Notes under the pieces: generated by a model
The model's input: the letters and a program-made list of their open reading frames with translations, nothing else
The model's database searches: none
Told to the model about the DNA's origin: nothing
Position numbers and translations under genes: made by a program
Assembly (NCBI GenBank): GCA_027056615.1
Contig: JALUKJ010000181.1
Span: 1-11,224, forward strand
Reading direction: 5' to 3'
Source of the DNA: Campylobacteraceae bacterium
Lineage (GTDB): Bacteria > Campylobacterota > Campylobacteria > Campylobacterales > Sulfurovaceae
DNA length: 11,224 bases
In this document: positions 7,317 to 11,224 of the stretch, piece by piece
Layout: each line of letters opens with the position of its first letter
Position numbering within the stretch: the stretch's first letter is position 1

Positions 7317-7317
7317 T
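7312..7317 (+). promoter_or_regulatory. Possible internal promoter for dcd
   Basis: A perfect TATAAT overlaps the stop codon of the SurA-like gene and lies about 32 nt before the dcd ATG, a normal distance. No convincing -35 is seen. dcd may thus be read both from the upstream gene and from its own start site. In DNA this AT-rich the hexamer could be chance. Confidence 0.35.
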
Positions 7318-7348
7318 TTTAAAAACGATAATATTACAAAGGCAATAA

Positions 7349-7915
7349 ATGGGCTTAAAAGCAGACAGTTGGATACGAGAGAAATCACTTAACGAAGAGA
7401 TGATAACACCTTTTTGTGAAGCACTTAAAGGTGAAGGAGTAGTCTCTTATGGATTAAGCTCTTATGGTTATGATATTCGTGTAAGTGATGAGTTTAAAAT
7501 TTTTACAAATATCAATGCAGAAGTAGTTGACCCTAAAGATTTTAATGAAAATAATGTAGTTGATTTTAAAGGAGATATCTGTATTGTCCCTCCTAACTCC
7601 TTTGCATTAGCACGTACTATTGAGTACTTTAAAATGCCTTCAGATACATTGGCAATTTGTCTTGGAAAAAGTACCTATGCACGTTGTGGGATTATTGTCA
7701 ATGTAACACCATTTGAACCAGGATTTGAAGGGCATATTACTATTGAGATTTCAAATACAACTCCTCTTCCTGCTAAAATCTATGCCAATGAAGGTATAGC
7801 ACAAGTACTTTTTTTAGAAGGTGATGAGCAGTGTGAAACAACCTACTCTGACCGAAAAGGTAAGTATCAGAGTCAAACAGGAATTACCTTACCAAGAATT
7901 CTTAAAGAGTCTTAA
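7349..7915 (+). CDS. dcd: dCTP deaminase
   Basis: The product deaminates dCTP to dUTP, which dUTPase then converts to dUMP for thymidylate synthesis; the enzyme acts as a cytoplasmic homotrimer. Its 188 residues match the usual length of 185-195. Family landmarks are in order: DSWIRE near the start, [13 protein letters not shown] (33-45), GKSTYARCG (106-114, with S108 and R112 at the positions of substrate and catalytic contacts), [17 protein letters not shown] (120-136, E133 as the catalytic glutamate), and [13 protein letters not shown] at the C-terminus for nucleotide binding. There is no sign of the bifunctional dCTP deaminase/dUTPase type that I can confirm. The ATG has AAAGG upstream. 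In C. jejuni the SurA-like gene and dcd are separated by accC and accB (recalled from memory); here they are adjacent. Confidence 0.96.
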   Translation: MGLKADSWIREKSLNEEMITPFCEALKGEGVVSYGLSSYGYDIRVSDEFKIFTNINAEVVDPKDFNENNVVDFKGDICIVPPNSFALARTIEYFKMPSDTLAICLGKSTYARCGIIVNVTPFEPGFEGHITIEISNTTPLPAKIYANEGIAQVLFLEGDEQCETTYSDRKGKYQSQTGITLPRILKES

Positions 7916-7932
7916 AAGAGTTTTTTAAGACT
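7908..7932 (+). terminator. Hairpin overlapping the dcd stop, possible terminator
   Basis: A perfect 10-bp stem AGTCTTAAAA/TTTTAAGACT (7908-7917 and 7923-7932) with a 5-nt loop spans the dcd stop codon. The sequence after it is AT-rich but has no T tract, so intrinsic termination would be weak; protection of the 3' end is equally possible. The -10 box of the next gene starts 8 bp after the stem. Confidence 0.45.
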
Positions 7933-7939
7933 ATTAGAA

Positions 7940-7945
7940 TATAAT
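7940..7945 (+). promoter_or_regulatory. Probable -10 box for the BON-LysM gene
   Basis: A perfect TATAAT lies directly downstream of the dcd hairpin, with T-rich DNA upstream in place of a -35 box. The expected start near 7952 leaves about 30 nt to the ATG at 7982, which has a strong AAGGA (7970-7974). Confidence 0.5.
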
Positions 7946-7981
7946 ATTTTGTAACAAATTTAATTTAAAAAGGAAATAACT

Positions 7982-8449
7982 ATGAGTTCTTTCGATTTTA
8001 TGTCAGATTCAGGTAAAAAGGTACTAGGCAAAGAGAATGATTCTGTAGCCGTCAAAGAGGAGATTGAAAGTAGCTTTGAGGAGGGACTTCCTGTTGATGG
8101 TTTAACAGTTAATGTAGAGGATGATACTATAACTTTAGCAGGTATAGCACAAGACTATCCTACTAGAGAAAAGGTTATCTTGATTGCTGGGAATATTGAA
8201 GGTATTGCACAAGTCAATGCTGACCAATTGATTACAATGGAGCAGATTTCAGAAGAGAATGTAAGAGAGATTCCTGAAGAGATTTTTTACACTATTGAAA
8301 AAGGCGATACTTTATGGGCAGTCGCTACCAAATTTTATGATGATGGAACCAAATACACACATATTGTAGATGCTAACATCGAGGTAATTAAAAATGCTGA
8401 CCTTATCTATCCAGGTCAAGCTATTAGAATTCCAGAAGTTCTTGCTTAG
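7982..8449 (+). CDS. kbp: BON-LysM protein, Kbp/YgaU-like
   Basis: The 155-residue protein matches E. coli Kbp (YgaU, about 149 aa), a cytoplasmic potassium-binding protein, in length, domain order and several motifs. It opens with a short FDFMSDSGKKVLG segment comparable to the FNFVKDAGEKLW start of Kbp. A BON domain spans about 22-88 (VNVEDDTITLAGIA, then a NIEGIAQV strand), and a LysM domain spans 103-151 (YTIEKGDTLWAVATKFY to LIYPGQAIRIP). There is no signal peptide, which fits a cytoplasmic protein rather than a peptidoglycan binder despite the LysM. Potassium binding is inferred from the family and no metal site can be checked by eye. It has its own promoter and a terminator directly after, so it is probably a single-gene unit. 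Confidence 0.87.
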   Translation: MSSFDFMSDSGKKVLGKENDSVAVKEEIESSFEEGLPVDGLTVNVEDDTITLAGIAQDYPTREKVILIAGNIEGIAQVNADQLITMEQISEENVREIPEEIFYTIEKGDTLWAVATKFYDDGTKYTHIVDANIEVIKNADLIYPGQAIRIPEVLA

Positions 8450-8456
8450 AGTATAG

Positions 8457-8478
8457 AAATGCCTATTTAGGCATTTTT
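8457..8478 (+). terminator. Terminator between convergent kbp and minE
   Basis: The 8-bp stem AAATGCCT/AGGCATTT (8457-8464 and 8469-8476) with an ATTT loop runs into a TTTTT tract on the plus strand, a good intrinsic terminator for kbp. It overlaps the last codons and stop of minE on the other strand. In the minE direction the T run is only three long, so termination there is probably weaker. Confidence 0.75.
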
Positions 8479-8709
8479 ATCAAGTTCTACATCAATAGCA
8501 AGTGCTTCTATCTCGCCATCAATCTCTTTTCTAATCTCAACACCTCTAACGCCCACATACTTTTGAACAACATCCATAATCTCAGCTTTCATCTCATCCA
8601 TAAAAGGGTAGCCATTAGTACGGTCTCTATCTGACATAATAGCTATGGTCAATCTATCTTTAGCAACAGAGGCACTCTTTTTCTTTCCAAAATTAAAAAA
8701 ACTAAACAT
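8467..8709 (-). CDS. minE: Cell division topological specificity factor MinE
   Basis: MinE stimulates MinD ATPase activity and drives the MinCD pattern off mid-cell so that FtsZ can assemble there. The 80-residue length is typical. The start MFSFFNFGKKK is the membrane-targeting amphipathic segment. It is followed by the anti-MinCD region around SASVAKDRLTIAIMSDR (12-28), the conserved R/D-rich turn, and the C-terminal dimer domain with IMDVVQKYV and the IDGEIEALAIDVEL strand. Its ATG overlaps the minD stop by one base (TAATG), with GGGGA about 10 nt upstream inside minD, so expression is tied to minD. It is the last gene of the minCDE operon, and its stop lies inside a terminator hairpin shared with the convergent kbp gene. 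Confidence 0.95.
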   Translation of the reverse strand: MFSFFNFGKKKSASVAKDRLTIAIMSDRDRTNGYPFMDEMKAEIMDVVQKYVGVRGVEIRKEIDGEIEALAIDVELDKNA

Positions 8710-9521
8710 TATCTAAATATCCCCGCTATTCTTTTAAAGAGTCCACTATCTGAAATCTCAACATTTTGCATATCTATCTTTTGACCACATAGACGACCAG
8801 AAATACGAGTATAGGCTTGACCTGCTATTGATTTTTTATCTAAAACAACAGGTTTTCCTTGGTTAGAAGCGTCAATAACTCCTTTATCTTCAGGTATTTT
8901 TCCAATAAGCTTAATATCTAAAATATCTAAAATATCTTCACTCTTTAACATCTCTCCACTCTCCACCATATCTGCAACAATACGGTTAATAATAAGCCAC
9001 TTTAGAACCTCTTCACCATTTTTAACTTTTGCTGATTTAGAATCTAATATACCTATTGCTCTATCTGCATCACGAATAGAAGAGACTTCAGGATTGACCA
9101 CAATAATCGCTGCATCAGCAAACTCAATGGTATGTTCAAATCCACTCTCAATTCCAGCAGGAGAGTCCAAAATAACAAAATCAAATTTTTCTTTCAAATC
9201 TGTAATAAGTTTTTCTACTTTATTAGAGCTAAGTACTGACTTATCTTTTGTTTGAGAAGCTGCTAAAAAGTAAAGGTTGGGACTCACTTTACTTTTGATT
9301 AGTGCCTGTTTAATATTGGCATCTCCATCCATTACCTGAACCATGTCATAGACAACACGATTCTCTAAACCTAAAATCATATCTAGGTTTCGTTGACCAA
9401 TATCAAAGTCAACAACTACACATTTTTTACCATTTAATGCAATACCTAAACCAAGGTTTGCTGTAGCTGTTGTTTTACCAACACCACCTTTACCACTTAT
9501 AACTGCTATTACAATGCCCAA
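8709..9521 (-). CDS. minD: Septum site-determining ATPase MinD
   Basis: MinD is a membrane-cycling ATPase that recruits MinC and responds to MinE. The 270-residue product has the deviant Walker A loop SGKGGVGKT (9-17, signature K11 and K16), the A' region VVVDFDIGQRNLD (D38, D40), Walker B-like FVILDSPAG (D119) and a C-terminal amphipathic membrane helix (GLFKRIAGIFR, 260-270). Length agrees with the family. The start is a TTG at 9519-9521, chosen because the protein then begins exactly as MinD proteins do (GIVIAVISGKGG) and because AAGGAG stands 5 nt upstream. It overlaps the end of minC by 13 bp in another frame, and its stop overlaps the minE start, so the three genes are tightly coupled. 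Confidence 0.97.
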   Translation of the reverse strand: MGIVIAVISGKGGVGKTTATANLGLGIALNGKKCVVVDFDIGQRNLDMILGLENRVVYDMVQVMDGDANIKQALIKSKVSPNLYFLAASQTKDKSVLSSNKVEKLITDLKEKFDFVILDSPAGIESGFEHTIEFADAAIIVVNPEVSSIRDADRAIGILDSKSAKVKNGEEVLKWLIINRIVADMVESGEMLKSEDILDILDIKLIGKIPEDKGVIDASNQGKPVVLDKKSIAGQAYTRISGRLCGQKIDMQNVEISDSGLFKRIAGIFR

Positions 9522-10141
9522 TTTATCTCCTTTTTTAATACAGGTGTTATAATTATTTCATTATTTTTTAATTCAACACGATTTAATCTATCTTCAAGTA
9601 GTGAGTTTTCAACCTCAACACCATTAAAAACAATATTTGCTTTAGGTGAAGCTGTTAACATCATAAAATTTCCATGACAACGAATAGCCCCCTCAACTAC
9701 TTTGGTAATGATTAAATTTCCTGTTGTATTGATGGTCGCACCACTATTGACACGATTTAGTAATAATAAATCTCCATCAATATTAAGTTCACGACCACTA
9801 CGTACCATACCATCTAAAACTGTTAAATTATTTTGTAATTTAGTAGAGAGTTTTTTTAGTTCAGCTTCAGCTATCTGTTTACTAACAACTGATTCTGTCT
9901 CTAAGAGCTGAATCTCTTTTTCTAAAGCTTTTCGTGACCGTCCTTTCGGTAGATTCATATTTTGAAGATACTCTAATTTTTTATCTTCCAAATAGCATTT
10001 AATCTCATCACTCATCTCACCTTGTATCAAGATTAAATGGTCTTTAAACAAAGTATGATTAACATCAAAAAATTCTTTAAACTCTATTTCATCATTAATA
10101 GTTGTTTCAAATACTTTTACTGAATATTGATTACTCTGCAC
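9509..10141 (-). CDS. minC: Septum site-determining protein MinC
   Basis: MinC blocks FtsZ assembly away from mid-cell when bound to MinD. The C-terminal beta-helix domain (about 105-200 of 210 residues) is clear: LDGMVRSGRELNIDGDLLLL with the RSG motif (114-116) involved in MinD contact, then regular turns VNSGATINTTGNLIITKVVEGAIRCHGN and a closing strand. The N-terminal FtsZ-inhibiting part is short and divergent (about 1-65), joined by a charged helical linker (68-105). The start is a GTG at 10139-10141 with GGGGAG 5 nt upstream (10147-10152); no in-frame ATG gives a better start. It is first of minC-minD-minE and diverges from the PqiA-like gene. Confidence 0.92.
   Translation of the reverse strand: MQSNQYSVKVFETTINDEIEFKEFFDVNHTLFKDHLILIQGEMSDEIKCYLEDKKLEYLQNMNLPKGRSRKALEKEIQLLETESVVSKQIAEAELKKLSTKLQNNLTVLDGMVRSGRELNIDGDLLLLNRVNSGATINTTGNLIITKVVEGAIRCHGNFMMLTASPKANIVFNGVEVENSLLEDRLNRVELKNNEIIITPVLKKEINWAL
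9527..9532 (-). promoter_or_regulatory. Shine-Dalgarno that sets the TTG start of minD
   Basis: On the minus strand AAGGAG stands 5 nt before the TTG at 9519-9521. It lies inside the minC reading frame (Lys-Glu codons). Together with the conserved MinD N-terminus it fixes TTG as the start. Confidence 0.8.
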
Positions 10142-10178
10142 AAGAACTCCCCATTGTTATTATTTATTATTTACTAAC

Positions 10179-10187
10179 AGTTTATCA
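10179..10187 (-). promoter_or_regulatory. Weak candidate promoter for minCDE
   Basis: On the minus strand TGATAAACT resembles an extended -10 (TGnTATAAT, four of six in the hexamer) about 38 nt before the GTG of minC. The 165-bp divergent gap 10142-10306 is AT-rich throughout and other boxes are possible. A promoter is expected here; this exact site is a guess. Confidence 0.3.
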
Positions 10188-10306
10188 ATTTTTCGATTAA
10201 TTAGTGGTTTAAATCTTAAAATAAATAGAATATTTTAGAGTTATCTAATAAATAAATAGTCATAATCAGTATAGATTAAACAAAAACTGAATAGGGTTAA
10301 ACAAAG

Positions 10307-11143
10307 ATGAAAGTATTACAAATAATATTAATATTAACACTACTTAGCCTCATGAGTTATTTTGGATATATTACATATAAAGAGGCAAAGATATATGAAC
10401 AACAAACCAAAGAAATTGCTACAATGTCAGACGCTAATGGCTTAGCCTCTGAAAAGATAGATGCCTTTACATCTATTATCTCTTTAGGTCTTGTGAAAAA
10501 TGAGAGTAAAGAAAAATTAGAAAAACTTCAGCAAAATAAACAACTAGCTGATAAAAAAAGTAAAACCTATTTTTACTACTTTCTCTTAGCTCTTGGAGGA
10601 ATAATTTTACTCTCATTTTCCTGTAACCTAAGAGGTGCATCATTGACTCTTAGTTTATCTACCTTTATTGCACTTATTTATGGTCTTATTAATCCTATAC
10701 TAATGGTTACTATTCATAAAAATGTAGACTATTTAGGAGATGTTATTTTATCTTTTGAGTCTAAAGGCATTATTGGCTCTATATCAAAACTTTTTGACTC
10801 AGGTGAGATAGCCGTAGCACTAACCATTCTTCTCTTTTCCGTCACCCTACCAATATTAAAAAGTCTAACCCTTACCTTTACCCTACTATTTTATGATAAA
10901 GAGTGGAGTATTAAATTGGTAAACTTTTTTAAACATTTAGGAAAATGGTCTATGCTAGATGTATTTGTTGTTGCAACTTTTTTAGTCTATATTACGACTA
11001 ATGGAGGAGAGATGACACATGCAGAGATACAAGTAGGACTCTACTTTTTCCTTATCTATGTCATCTTATCTATGATTGTAGCTCTCTTAACTCAAAGAGT
11101 TTTAGATAGAACTCACAATAGAGATTCTATTAAGAGTTACTAA
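10307..11143 (+). CDS. PqiA-like inner-membrane protein
   Basis: The 278-residue protein has six hydrophobic helices at about 4-24, 87-105, 112-136, 167-195, 214-231 and 241-263. The second half carries the PqiA/LetA family pattern: LPILKSLTLTFTLLFY (181-196) and LGKWSMLDVFVVATFLVY (211-228), the W-x-M-x-D-V-F-V core of the paraquat-inducible protein A domain. PqiA-type proteins partner MCE-domain proteins (PqiB/LetB) in lipid transport between the membranes. Unusual here is a single PqiA domain behind an extra N-terminal helix and a charged, probably coiled-coil segment (about 28-86) that should lie in the periplasm. No MCE gene is visible, though the gene ends only 81 bp before the window edge. 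The ATG at 10307 lacks a strong Shine-Dalgarno. The family call is fairly firm; the substrate is unknown. Confidence 0.8.
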   Translation: MKVLQIILILTLLSLMSYFGYITYKEAKIYEQQTKEIATMSDANGLASEKIDAFTSIISLGLVKNESKEKLEKLQQNKQLADKKSKTYFYYFLLALGGIILLSFSCNLRGASLTLSLSTFIALIYGLINPILMVTIHKNVDYLGDVILSFESKGIIGSISKLFDSGEIAVALTILLFSVTLPILKSLTLTFTLLFYDKEWSIKLVNFFKHLGKWSMLDVFVVATFLVYITTNGGEMTHAEIQVGLYFFLIYVILSMIVALLTQRVLDRTHNRDSIKSY

Positions 11144-11192
11144 AAATAGCACAAAATAAACATTTTGCAATATCTATACTCATATATTAGGA

Positions 11193-11198
11193 TATAAT
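11193..11198 (+). promoter_or_regulatory. Probable -10 box of a gene beyond the window
   Basis: TATAAT at 11193-11198 lies 50 bp after the PqiA-like stop and points out of the right edge. It is followed at once by ATGAGCAAGTAA, a three-codon open frame too short to call a gene. If functional, the next gene has a promoter separate from the PqiA-like gene, which would weaken the idea of an operon with an MCE partner. Confidence 0.4.
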
Positions 11199-11224
11199 TA
11201 TGAGCAAGTAACCCTGAATAATAA

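Noticed and set aside
9702..9911. 69-codon plus-strand open frame
   Set aside because: It is antisense to the conserved MinC C-terminal domain, with no independent support.
10270..10275. TATAGA as promoter of the PqiA-like gene
   Set aside because: It matches only four of six positions, in very AT-rich DNA with equally good alternatives nearby.
11152..11167. CAAAAT/ATTTTG hairpin after the PqiA-like gene as a terminator
   Set aside because: It is a 6-bp stem rich in A-T pairs with no T tract after it, so it is too weak to call.
11200..11211. ATGAGCAAGTAA as a small gene or leader peptide
   Set aside because: It has three codons only, no Shine-Dalgarno, and lies at the predicted transcription start.

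Overview
The window is AT-rich (roughly one third G+C by eye) and densely coded. It looks like chromosomal DNA of a member of the Campylobacterota, probably of the Sulfurovum/Sulfurimonas type. This rests on gene content (a SurA-like isomerase beside dcd, a minC-minD-minE cluster, a fused LplT-PlsC-acyl-ACP synthetase) and on promoters that have a good TATAAT but little or no -35 box. Genus-level placement is inference. I see no tRNA, rRNA, CRISPR array, integrase or complete insertion sequence.

Layout. Minus strand, 30-2233: two overlapping genes of unknown function, a four-helix membrane protein with coiled-coil ends followed by a membrane-anchored vWA-like protein. They have their own promoter. 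Minus strand, 2318-6112: a large fused phospholipid-repair gene (aas type) followed by a tightly coupled yraN-family gene. 6113-6488: a divergent intergenic region interrupted by a 252-bp non-coding element with GGCAT/ATGCC ends, an 8-bp flanking direct repeat and an inverted pair of REP-like GTAG hairpins at its centre. Plus strand, 6489-8449: a SurA-like periplasmic chaperone, dcd (dCTP deaminase) and a Kbp/YgaU-like BON-LysM protein. Minus strand, 8467-10141: minC-minD-minE with overlapping ends and non-ATG starts for minC (GTG) and minD (TTG). Plus strand, 10307-11143: a PqiA-like inner-membrane protein, then a probable promoter for a gene beyond the window.

How the genes work together. 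Several act at the cell envelope. The aas fusion would flip lysophospholipids inward and re-acylate them. The SurA-like protein would escort outer-membrane proteins through the periplasm. PqiA-like proteins belong to envelope lipid-transport (MCE) systems. The Min proteins place the division septum. dcd supplies dUMP precursors and is probably a passenger in the chaperone transcript.

The two most interesting points are the transposon-like element, which appears to have landed between the aas promoter and its ribosome binding site and so created a long, highly structured leader, and the unrecognised vWA-like/membrane coiled-coil gene pair at the left edge.
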